Positions 49,823 through 61,289 of a DNA stretch of 64,000 bases are shown one piece after another. The notes under the pieces were generated by a model that saw nothing but the letters and a program-made list of their open reading frames with translations, did no database searches and had not been told where the DNA came from. Both the position numbers and the translations under genes were made by a program. Numbering within the stretch: the first letter of the stretch is position 1; each line of letters starts with the position of its first letter. Source of the stretch: Sipunculus nudus (lineage: Eukaryota > Annelida > Sipuncula > Golfingiida > Sipunculidae); NCBI GenBank assembly GCA_026874595.1, contig CM049311.1:61508453-61572452 (forward strand), in the 5' to 3' direction.

Positions 49823-49930
49823 AACAGTGTGCTGACCAGTGCTGACCAGTGGAGACAGATCCAGGTTCAGCTGAAGTACTGTACAGACTGCAAGCCAGTA
49901 ACGTCACAAACAGACAGTGAAGACTATAAG
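49823..49930 (+). CDS. Candidate exon A, unrecognised
   Basis: A TATTTAG acceptor and a strong AAG/GTAAGT donor enclose 108 bases open in one frame (ADQWRQIQVQLKYCTDCK, then a Ser/Thr-rich end). The base composition is less AT-rich than the surroundings. No family is recognised. Its phase does not join directly to the next candidate exon, so this may be untranslated, part of another gene model, or chance. Confidence 0.22.
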
Positions 49931-50950
49931 GTAAGTTTATGAATGCATTATTTTACCTACTGAATATTTGTTAACTCTATCTGGAGAGAAATGCTATATA
50001 TATATCATCTACATGAGTTATAACACTTAATTGAGCTTTAAAGTTGCTAGTTATATATCGGGATGCATTGCTGTAAGAAAAATGCGCAGTATATGTTTTG
50101 ACGATACACAATCAGTTTGGATTATTTGAAACGCAGATGTTATATTATATCATTCAAGTGTACAGTGTACTTGTATACAGAGCATGGATAATATACAGGA
50201 CTTATATATTTATAATGGGTATATACACAGCTTTTGTCAGCACTGTAGTATCGTGGATGTATTACGGTACCCAAGGCAAGTTTCTAACATGGCCCGGGCA
50301 TAGATTCCCTTTTGACAGTGTTTTGACCTCTCCAATACGTCGTTTGTAGGCCAGTGCTTGCGGCTATATATATACAAGTTGGGTGTATGTATGTTTGTGT
50401 GAAGTGTATATTTACATATATTCGTGTGCGCAATTATTTTAATATGTTTGTGCATATATATATACATATATATATGTATAATATATATATATGTATATAA
50501 ATACATATGTGTGTGAGTGTGTGTGTGTGTGCGTGTATTTGTTCTGTGTATTCAAGAGGTTCTATAACTGATGTTCTATTATACTATTATGGTCAGGGGA
50601 AGCACGTTTTAAAATGTGTTCCTTTATAAAGGTCAGATGATATCGATGGTAATACCAGATGTAGGTTGCAATGTGTACACCATGCACATGTGGAATGATA
50701 AATGAGTAGTCATTAGGTGGCCATCGGCCCATCAGTGGGAGCTGGTCACAGCATGGGGTATACACGTTAGTCTTACAGTGCCTGAGTGCTAGGCTGTATA
50801 GATACATCCGATTGTGAAATCACAGAAACAGTCACTGGTCACGCGGTGCCCTGGGCTTCATGCTCACTTTTTCACTGTTTGGGGTCATACTGTATATCCA
50901 ACACCAAACATGTTATTCTTGTAAACCTAAATTCAGTTGTTATTTTTCAG

Positions 50951-51030
50951 GTTTGGAGAATGATGCTGCAATATTAACGATCCCGGGTCTTTTGGGGGAA
51001 AATGAAGACCACCTGTTCCTCCATAAAAAG
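50951..51030 (+). CDS. Candidate exon B, unrecognised
   Basis: TTTTTCAG acceptor and AAAAAG/GTAATT donor. The frame starting two bases in reads ENDAAILTIPGLLGENEDHL. No family recognised. The phase requires one base from an upstream exon, which candidate A does not supply. Confidence 0.22.
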
Positions 51031-51133
51031 GTAATTATGTTGTTACTTTGTTTTAAATTAGAATATATAAATATTACTAACTTCATGGGGCAGAGGTACA
51101 GTGAAACATGCCTCTTTACATTTGAAATTTAGC

Positions 51134-51138
51134 TATCA

Positions 51139-51170
<32 letters not shown>

Positions 51171-51188
51171 GTCTATCTATCTATCTAT
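51134..51188. repeat. (CTAT)n microsatellite
   Basis: About 13 CTAT units with one CTGT. Confidence 0.95.
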
Positions 51189-51457
51189 TGTTCGTGGGGA
51201 TATTTTCCTCTATTTTGGCACACCTAACTTTCTGCGATGCTGATCTAGAAAAACAGGTTTTGTCCGTCTTTATAATGGAAAAAAATAATATACTCAGGGC
51301 CGCTAACACTGGGACTGTTTTAAAATATACGTTTAATATACAAATAACAAAATTAATGTAAATAGACTTACTTTTTCTGAAACCTATAGACAACTTAAGG
51401 GTTACTTCAAAATACTATAATTGCTGCTTTTATTTATATTGGAATGTGTATTTTCAG

Positions 51458-51606
51458 TTACAGGAAGAAACGTCGCAATACCAATACTAAAGTTCACTGG
51501 TGGTCAGGATGTACTCCATGATGACGAGTTGCACGTGATGGCAGTAGCTGTATTCTCACCTGTGATGATGGCTCCGTATACGTCACGATGGGGATTGCCC
51601 TTGTGA
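51458..51606 (+). CDS. Candidate terminal exon C, unrecognised
   Basis: Acceptor ATTTTCAG ends at 51457. The open frame reads VAIPILKFTGGQDVLHDDEL and ends TGA at 51604-51606. The phase again does not match candidate B, so a simple A-B-C gene fails. A decayed gene or non-coding transcript is possible. Confidence 0.2.
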
Positions 51607-51768
51607 TGGCGGCCTATTGGGCATATGGGTTTCAGTACCCGCAGTCACTGAGAAAGACTTTTTCTTTTTTAGAGGAGTTTGTGTTTGGACTTAAAAGCTC
51701 TAGGGCTGTGCCTATATCTGTTGTGAGGCTGCACACAGAGCTAACGCATTAATGGACCTATTACATAA

Positions 51769-51870
51769 AGTGGTGTGCCGATTAATCGATTAAATCGATG
51801 ATTGGTCGTTTTCTTTCAAAATCGATTGCATTTTTGCACAAACGATTAAAAATGATTATGTAAGCACATG
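51769..51870 (+). mobile_element. hAT-like terminus (single end)
   Basis: AGTGGTGTGCCGATTAATCG followed by repeated ATCGATT/AATCGAT subterminal phrases is the style of a hAT end. No partner end was found in the window. Confidence 0.45.
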
Positions 51871-52326
51871 CAAAGAATATAATCCTGTTAGACATATACA
51901 AGCAAAGGGTAATGAACAGCATTAAAACTGAACCTTACATTTATTGCCAGCTTCAAGTTAATTGACCTTTGGTGCGGATGGATTGATGGTTTCTATTGAA
52001 AGATGCTTTTTTTATCCTTACATTTATGGGTTGGATATATACATGGAGTATGACTGTAAGTCAGAAAAATAATTGCTACTAGCCAATATAATAAGCTAAA
52101 ACTGAAAAGAAATCCTTTTTCAATATACTATATATATAGTATTACACCCAGAGATGCAGCATATATTGCTTAAATATGATGATGATACCACCTAACGTGA
52201 TGACAGTAATATATAATTCTTCCAGTAAAAGTTTCACCACATATAGAATATACATATTTGTGTTTTTAAACAATATGTAGCAGATTTTAAAATAATTATA
52301 ATCTAATGACATTCAAAGAAAAAGTT

Positions 52327-52328
<2 letters not shown>

Positions 52329-52377
<49 letters not shown>
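52329..52377. repeat. (TA)n microsatellite
   Basis: Uninterrupted TA run. Confidence 0.95.
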
Positions 52378-52381
<4 letters not shown>

Positions 52382-52689
52382 AGAAAAAGAGATAATAAAT
52401 GGTATGATTACCTCTTAATCTTATATTATGTACATGTATATTAAGGGTAATGTAACCTGTTTTGTATAGAGGCATCCTTGTGCTTCAATATATATTATTT
52501 TCAATATTTAAATAAATGCAAATAAATATATTATTTATGTATATTATGGTATTTGTATTTATTTTTTTAATCCAGTAGTCTGGACCCCATATCAGGATAA
52601 GATATTGTTTATCAGTGTGAACTCAGTATCAATATGAAATCAGTATATGAACAATTTTTGTAATCAGCAATAAAGGGGGGGGGGGTATC

Positions 52690-53066
52690 TCAAGAAGCCT
52701 AAAGGTGCCCAAAGCTCTATAAGGTTCTTTAATGAACCCTACGATCAAGATAATATAAAGTTGTTTAAGCAACCTTGAAGATGTTTTAAAGAACCCTATC
52801 ATAGGGTTATATTAAAGAACCCTGAAAGTGTTTTAAAGAACCCTATCATTGGGTTCTTTTAAAGAACCCTTGAGGTGTTTTAAAAAACCCTATCAAAGGG
52901 TTAAATTAAAGAACCCTAAGGGTGTTTTAAAGAACCCTATCATAGGGTTCTTTGAAAGAACCCTATCATAGGGTTCTTTAAAGAACCAAATAGGATTCCA
53001 TATTTGTGACAACGTAAAGAACCCTATTGAGTTCTTTGAAGCACTTTTCATTCTTAGAGTGTAGGC
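52690..53066 (+). repeat. AAAGAACCC/GGGTTCTTT hairpin array (second copy)
   Basis: At least six phrases of the form AAAGAACCCTATCATAGGG, alternating with GGGTTCTTT so that neighbouring pieces are complementary. The array ends GTTCTTTGAAGCACTTTTCA then TTCTTAGAGTGTA at 53051-53063, matching the end of the copy at 49149-49274. It resembles foldback MITEs with GGTTCTTT motifs known in fish and invertebrates. Confidence 0.75.
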
Positions 53067-53289
53067 ATCCATCTGTTATAGTCAATTCTTTAGTATACCG
53101 CTCCAATAAGTAGATAGCCTTGGATTTAATCCGAACAAAAAGTTTATTACGTCCGTAAAACTGAATGGCTAATAAAATGAAGAAAAAGGAGGGTGCCGGA
53201 AACCTTTTGTACCGCCTCGAAAAAATATTCTCTCTGAGGCCCTGCTTAACGTCTCATTCACTGCGTAAACATATTATCTCCAGAAAACC

Positions 53290-53405
53290 ATGGGATGGGG
53301 GGGGGGGGGGGATGGGGGTCTTCCAATCCAGCCAATCACACACACACTTCTTAATATAAATAATGTCATCTTTGGTGCATCTAGATCGGGGGGGGGGGGG
53401 GGGGC
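53290..53405. repeat. Two G-runs
   Basis: G-runs at about 53298-53311 and 53390-53404; the frames with poly-Gly are artefacts of these. Confidence 0.9.
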
Positions 53406-53734
53406 GTACATATTGTGTGGGAGCATATGTCACCGAGTGATTTTCCCTGTAAAAAGTTCATATCCTACATTTTTGTGATCCTTAGATCTTAACTTTTACA
53501 ATAAAATATGGTGCCAATTTTTCTATAGTGGTTTTGTCATTTTTTCAGGTCAAATTTGATTTAAGAGTAAAAATTTAGGGCCAAAATTAATATATATATA
53601 TAAATATTTATTACAGAGGGAAATTTAGCAACAAACACCTCAAAATGGTTGGTAAGATATATAACATCACAATAAACTAGACTATAGACACACAGAGACT
53701 GCGTTAAGACATTTATTCCAACATTAGAGAGCAC

Positions 53735-53960
53735 TCGTAGAGCGTATACCTCCGCCAACACATGGATCCGCATCAAGATCCATCAGACTAACCAGGAAAA
53801 ATTAATCAGCTGTTGTATGGCCACCGGTATATTGTTTTTACAAAATTTCATTGATAAATTCATTTAAAAAATCGTATATAGGCACCAAGGTATCCTGGAG
53901 AAGTTTGTGGAATGTGTTTGGCGGACCACTTGCTCATTTCAGATAACCTGTATCGTACAC
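53735..53960 (-). repeat. Dispersed repeat with GGCGGAGGTATACGC end
   Basis: On the minus strand TTGGCGGAGGTATACGCTCT, then ACGAGTGCTCTC (53728-53760), a phrase that recurs at ends of repeats in many marine invertebrates (from memory). The other end is not defined. Confidence 0.4.
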
Positions 53961-54037
53961 AGTATATGGCTCCGTTTTCCCTGGTTTTAACCATTGACTA
54001 CATATTTGCTTCATTCATACATAACATATGAAAACTA

Positions 54038-54072
<35 letters not shown>

Positions 54073-55556
54073 CGTTGATCATATAACCTCAGCTTTGTGC
54101 GGGCAATATCATATCATTTGGAAGCAATTATACCTTCTTTGGAGTAGCTATATTCTCAACAGTTATTTTACTATTCATTGCAAATCTTTTGTAAACTGGG
54201 CACCTAAGGCAGTTTACAACAGACAACTATTTAGAGTAGAACGAGACATGTAAAGGACATAATTAACATTGAATGAAATGCATGTTTTGCTGATGAATTC
54301 ATTAAGGAGAGTGTTTCAAGAAAAAAAACCCAAAAAAAAAACAAAGAGACCTTAGAAAATACAGAAATTTGAGAAAAGTCCCGTTGAAGGAACCAAATTT
54401 GAAATTAAATATCAAATCATAACAAAAAAGTGTCATCAAGAGTCATAATGTTATCGTTCGTGTTTACAAATGTTCTTCTATCCCATCTCTTCCCCCCCCC
54501 TAAGGTCTATTTTTAAAATGATTTATGGGAATATAAAACCGAGGCATTCAGGATATACCAGTACAATTACAAAAACGGCTGACAAATCTTAACTAAAACT
54601 ACGTTAAAACCAATGGTAAAGTTTAAATATAACAACGGTGAAGTTAAATGCTTGTTATAATTGAATTCTTGTCGTTTTTTTTATTATCTTTAAATGACTT
54701 GTGATGGCACAATGGCAACAAAGGCTTCATCTTTCCGAACAAGATCACTGGTACAACATTTTAAAAATGAAAATAGTAATCTGTAGATAATGACCGATAG
54801 TACCCAGTTTGTACTATCTATATATAATGCAAACTATGAAATGAAGAATGAAGAATAGAACTATTCTGCATGATATTTATAAAATCTGATTGGTTATGTC
54901 ATTAAATGCAGGGTATGTCAGATGCAGCAGCAGCATGTACATCTTTGATTGGAGCCCATGTTCTTTTTATCATTTTTATGGCAAATAACTCCAGACAAAA
55001 ACTAAAGAATTGTATGCCTAGTTAACTAATGCTCGTTTCCCTTAAATCGTGATAAAGAACAATTTTATTAAGTGCACAGGCTAAAAAAATGACATGTGCC
55101 TTATACAAGAAACAAATATAATAATTATAATAAATATAATAAAAATTTAATGTTAAGTTATTGTAATTTTAATAAAAAAAACATAAAAACAAAAACATAT
55201 TGTTTGGGCTATAATATGGGGGTTGGTATAGAGGAAGTTAACATTAAGGTTGTCTTAACAGCACATACAAACACAGTTTAAGTACATTAAACTAGTCTGA
55301 TATGGCACATTTTCAAGTGCCTATAAGCCTCAAATAATCTGAACTTAAATCTTGTTTCTTACTGCTCGTCCAACTTACTACTTAATGATCTCACCTTAAT
55401 AATAAATTGTTAAAAAGTAGAAATAATTAAATCCTTATTTGTCTGTTCATTTGGCAAATGTTAAAATTGAATATTAAAACATGTCTTGTAAACAATATTT
55501 TATTTTAAATGATTTTGAAAGAAAATACAATTATGTATAAATGCCATCGAGGTCTT
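53960..55556. other. Non-coding stretch
   Basis: (TAA)n at 54041-54069. No gene or RNA that I can support. Confidence 0.5.
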
Positions 55557-55600
55557 TATCTCTCTCTCTCTCTCTCTCTCTTTATATATATATATATATA
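55557..55600. repeat. (TC)n then (TA)n microsatellite
   Basis: TC run about 55557-55581, then TA to 55600, with further AT-rich TA debris to 55662. Confidence 0.95.
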
Positions 55601-55712
55601 AATTTATATAATATTATATAATATACTAATATATATATATAAATATATATATATACTAATATAATGATTAGTGGTATAGCCATATAAGTCTGTAGTCGAA
55701 GTGTGGGTTTGG

Positions 55713-55784
55713 AGTAAGCGTGACGCCTTTTAGATAGACTAAAATTGATAAACATGTCACTATCTAAAAGGCGTCACTCTTACT
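55713..55784. repeat. 25-bp stem hairpin
   Basis: Arms 55713-55737 and 55760-55784 are complementary at 24 of 25 positions around a 22-base loop. The core is GTGACGCCTTTTAGATAG. Could be a short foldback element or a structured RNA. Confidence 0.85.
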
Positions 55785-55787
55785 CTC

Positions 55788-55789
<2 letters not shown>

Positions 55790-55864
<75 letters not shown>
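55790..55864. repeat. (TA)n then (GT)n microsatellite
   Basis: TA about 55790-55826, GT about 55827-55864. Confidence 0.95.
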
Positions 55865-55866
<2 letters not shown>

Positions 55867-55869
55867 ATG

Positions 55870-56690
55870 TGCCATTCACTATTACCTCAATGTATAGGAA
55901 AATAAGTGTCTAGGAAATTATACGGGTGGGAGCTACCTTCCCCGATAAATTAAATATGTGCATTAACATATGTGCACTATCTCACGCCATTAGTTCATTA
56001 GTTTGGCTGTCATGAATGCAACATTTTCTGGCGAAACCATCCCTAGTCACTGACAATCTCCAATTCACCTGTGTCATTCATTGTCATGGTTCTGTATGTG
56101 AATAAACACAGTCCACGTGTGTCTGTCTACCATAACAAGACTAGACCATAACTAGAATTCTGAACTTGCGCTTGCACAATTCCCAAGCCAAGAGAAATTA
56201 TATAAAAAATAACACAAGAAACACTGTGTTGATGCTTGAAAAATCTTGATTAGCGCGGTATGGCCACCAGTTGGCGTGCGGGCTATATTTATATTTTTTA
56301 CCACTGATCTCGCAAACCTTACATCACTCATGTACAGGAGTACTTAAACGGTTTAAATGAAAAATATTAGCAGATATGATCATATTTTAAGGAGAAAAAA
56401 AATCAAGCTATATATATAAAGCATATAACACCATATGTGTATTTTAAATATACTTGATATGTGAATAGGTACATTTAATATAAACAAAACAATAATTTTA
56501 GACAATCCCAAACTGTTCAGAGAACTAAGTTTGTGTTTTTAGTATGTAAATACAATTAAAAAATAACCTTTCTTATCCTCTTGTCCCGGCTTACCTTGTT
56601 TATGTTTCGGTCACAGTTTATTCATTCAACGTTTTAAATAGCATTTTAATACAAGCTGAAAGACATGTCAAAACTGAATAAAAAATTGGC
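55870..56690. other. Non-coding stretch
   Basis: No supported feature. Confidence 0.4.
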
Positions 56691-56990
56691 ACCATGTTTT
56701 TAAGGCTTCATAGAAAGGTGAAGAACAAAAATGCATGGGGTGTCACATTTTTACAAACAAAATTTACTCAGGACGAATTTGCTACATATGTCCCTACATG
56801 CACTAATAGGTTATCCTGTCGCGACTGTCTCCTGGCTCGGCCAAGGAAGGGAGGGGCGGGGGCGGAGAGGAGGGTAGGGGGACTTTCCCCGCGCGATGTG
56901 GAAACTTTGAAGGCCCACAATGCTCTTTTGTGAGCCCCCCCCCCCCCCCCCCCCCCCCCACCCTTGCTAAAATCCTGCGCACGACCCTGA
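56690..56990 (-). repeat. G-rich dispersed element, CAGGGTCGTGCGCAGG end
   Basis: On the minus strand, starting at 56989, CAGGGTCGTGCGCAGGATTT is followed by a run of over 20 G and then GC-rich text. CAGGG..CG..GCAGGATTTT starts with G-runs are typical of widespread invertebrate DNA elements (from memory). The far end is unclear. Confidence 0.45.
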
Positions 56991-56999
56991 ATGTTCCCC

Positions 57000-58213
57000 A
57001 AGCAGTTCCAATTACTGAATGTACGATGCACTATAGCTTTACTGTTGCTGCGCTGTGACGGCCCATATATAGAGAACACTTACCATATACCTACATGCTT
57101 TTGTCCCTGGGTTTTGAACGGGTGTACTCATCATGTAGGCCTATAGGTATCAGACATAACTTCAGATGCACAAAGCCACACACATGTAGGTTTTTTCATT
57201 AAAAACAACATGCCGAAGGCCTTTGGAACAGTCTCGTAGTGAAACATTTATTGAAACTAAATGAGCAGTCCTTTTGTGTTGAATATGTTGACAGGCCTAT
57301 CTGCGTCCAAACATGATTTCACGCGTACACGCTGTCGCTTCTGATTGGATGTGTGGTAACGTGGCGGTCCCAAGCCAGAAAACATCTGGCAAGCGTGCGC
57401 ACCGCATTCGGAACCTTTCCTGGCACCAGGCCAATTGCCGCCCTAATTTTCTCTACAACCGAAGCTGCAACTACAAGCTGAGCTTGGGTCTAATTCATAT
57501 TAACTGAGGTATGCAATTCTGACTAACGTTACACTAACACGTATAGGGTGCATATCATGCAGCATATGTATAACTTGTGTGCACCTTCAATGATCAGGTA
57601 TTTACAGGACCTACAATCGGACAAACATTATGATGAACATGTTTATAGATGGGCATGTTTAAATTTGGCATTTGGAACTTCAGTTGAAACTGAATAACTT
57701 TGTTTGACAAGCCTTAAACTGAAATTGCAATTATTTACTTACTCTTTTTTAGACAGGAGGATGGGAACATCGTGTATCACCATCATGTGCTTTTTATGAT
57801 AAATGATTGACACAACAGAGAAGCATTCTTTGTATTCAGTTGTCTGCAGAATATATATGTAAGAATGTTACAATGAAAAAATAATACTTCGTTTATGAAG
57901 TCGAGAACACCTTTACGAATTACTTATCTGTGCGCATGCAGGAAATACTTATCCGTGCGCACGGATTTGCGCACCTATAAATAAATAATTTGACCATGTC
58001 GTCAAATTGTACATGCACCATTATTTTCAGTATGTATTGATATTATAGGCAAAGGTTATGTCTGACTTAATATTGAAGAATTTTTTTTAATTGTAACATT
58101 CAAACATATGTTTACATGTATATCTGATTGTCAAAGTGACCATATTGTGAATATACATATCTGGCTATAAATAACTGTATATACACTAGTTTACAGCTTC
58201 GGGTAAGTTATGT

Positions 58214-58218
<5 letters not shown>
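57000..58218. other. Non-coding stretch
   Basis: A short direct repeat ACTTATCYGTGCGCAYG occurs at about 57922 and 57947. No gene is supported. Confidence 0.4.
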
Positions 58219-59172
<954 letters not shown>

Positions 59173-59403
59173 ATGTTCATTTTGCAAGTAAACTGCCGTG
59201 GAAAATTGTATGCTGACATAAATTTACAGTCAGTAGCGAAGCAGACGAGGTGCCGCAAGGGAGTATACGCCCATCCCGACTTTGCAAGCGATATATTGAA
59301 AACTATTAAAAAACATACGCGATTAACAGTTGTTCAGCAGGTGACGTACCAGCAGGCGACAGCTAAAAATAATGTTTTAATCAAATACAATGAACGTTAT
59401 GTC
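59173..59403 (+). pseudogene. Upstream part of an unrecognised open frame, split by an insertion
   Basis: 77 codons starting with ATG at 59173 (an in-frame TAG lies just upstream), including VYAHPDFASDILKTIKKHTR and VVQQVTYQQATAKNN. It is interrupted at 59404 by the element described next. The other part continues at 61045 in the same frame after the 9-bp duplication. Total about 107 codons. I do not recognise the family; it could be a small host gene, an exon, or part of another element. Confidence 0.4.
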
Positions 59404-61035
59404 CAATAGGGTCTAAAACACTACTGATCTGGTTGGCAGTGTGATCTGGTTATATAACTGTTATCTTTGCTTACATAATATGCATAGCAAAACCATGCTA
59501 GTTAGCAATTTTTTTAATATTATAAGTTATTTGTTATTAGTAAGATAGCCTTGTGCCACTGTGTGTGGCTAATGAAGGTAATGAAGCTGAAAGGTTCACA
59601 AGAGTGACATAATTCTTTTAACAATAGCTTTAACAGATAAAATAGCAATAATTTAATTAATAACATTTTATTAAATTTAACATATAAACAATATAGCAAA
59701 TATATACATAGGAGGTAAACAGTTAATTATTTTTTGCACCCCTCACCAGAGCGCTATGGCTTCAAACAAAAAGAACGCATATTATACTTACAATAATACA
59801 ATAGATAAAATATAAATGACTATAACATATACAGGAAGGAGAACAAGAAATGAAGACATCATACATTAATTTACCTACATGAGCAAACCCCATTATTTAT
59901 ATTTGTGTTGTTGATCTAGAGGGTCATAAAATACAAATTATTGTTCAATGGACTGTTGGAATTTTTTTATTCTGAATTGGAAAAAAGTAAGAAAATATAT
60001 GAAATATGCATGAACCATTCTGAACAATTGCTTAATGGTTTCCATTTATTGTAATGAACTGATATATTAGTAGTTTGTTTAGCTATGTTTTTACTCAATA
60101 TTATATAATTGCTTATGCGGGACTTTTGTGAAAAACCAAAAGCTCCTTCAAAATCGATTGATATAAAGTAGTTATATATTTTATATTTTCTGGCATATGC
60201 AAATATATCTGTAATTTTCATAATATTTTCCCCGATGTATGTGTTTTATAATGAATCCTGTTTGGTCTGAATTTATTTAATCTTCCACACAACAGTTATT
60301 AAATAAAATGATTAATGTCGCACTGAATTTGTGATTTTACACAAATTAGAATTATAGTTATGTTTTTTTTTTATATTTCCAAAATTTATAAAAATTTATA
60401 ATAAAATATGTCTAGCTGGTTATTGAATATTGTTAGATGTATTCTATTAATTTGTTTTGTATGTGTATGCCTATGTACTGTCTCAACAGACTCCTACTCT
60501 GGCAACCAACTGACCAAAAGTTACTAATTGGTTACTGTTACATCAAAAATACTCACAAGATATCAAATGAGATCAATGGGAATTAACCATATGGAATATG
60601 TACACCATCACTACAGTTATTATTCTGCTTTCTGAATAGTTGTTAGAATTTTGCTAATAAATTTATAATTTCCTGGCATGTTACTATTTTTTTTCTTTTA
60701 ATTCAATTTTAATAAATAGTAAATTTTATCGACTTTGGATCAGTGGTATAAAAACTGATTTCAAATGAATAAAAGATACGGCTTGCTATGTATAATTAAT
60801 TGCAACACTACTATATGCTACTGTATGGTAGTGGTACACAAATAAAACACGCCCCTATTTGTTTATATAGCTATTCATTTAATTAGATGGTATGGTGTGG
60901 CTGGCTGTGCACTGATGCTTGTAGGGGGGATTAGTTTACTAATAGCTATACATTATATATAGTAGTGGTCTGGTTGGCAGGACTGCCAACCAGACCACAC
61001 TACCAACCAGACCAAGTTGTGTTTTAGACCCTTAT
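59404..61035. mobile_element. 1.63-kb terminal-inverted-repeat element with 9-bp target duplication
   Basis: The left end has GGGTCTAAAACAC (59409-59421) then TGATCTGGTTGGCAGTGTG. The right end has the complement of GGGTCTAAAACAC and of TGGTCTGGTTGGTAGTGTG. The flanks are CGTTATGTC at 59395-59403 and 61036-61044. A 9-bp duplication is usual for Mutator-like elements (family knowledge), but 8 bp (hAT) cannot be excluded. The inner part is AT-rich without a transposase. The right subterminal zone adds a 14-bp hairpin at 60967-60996. Confidence 0.85.
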
Positions 61036-61044
61036 CGTTATGTC

Positions 61045-61137
61045 AGGCCTGATACGAACGTGCTGCGAATCTGTTCCAATGTTGTCCACCAGATGGCGAC
61101 ACAAAAATATCTGGAATGGTTATATTTGGCCCGATAA
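61045..61137 (+). pseudogene. Downstream part of the split open frame
   Basis: Continues the frame of 59173-59403 for 30 codons (NVLRICSNVVHQMATQKYLE in the middle) to TAA at 61135-61137. The identical codon phase on both sides of the insertion is the evidence that they were one frame. Confidence 0.4.
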
Positions 61138-61289
61138 CCTAAACGGTCTGTGCATCGTGATATCTATAATCTTATCATATTTTACCTGCCAAACTAAATG
61201 GTTTTATCATCTTGTTTATTAATAAGTGTTAATTTGTGAACAAACAACTAAAAATTAGTTTTTTAGTATGTTGTGTAATAATGCTAGTG

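Noticed and set aside
52690-53066. AACCCT-like phrases considered as interstitial telomere repeat
   Set aside because: The phrases are AAAGAACCC/GGGTTCTTT in both orientations, not tandem TTAGGG.
56694-56933. 79-codon frame as a gene
   Set aside because: Lies in a G-rich dispersed element and ends at its C-run.
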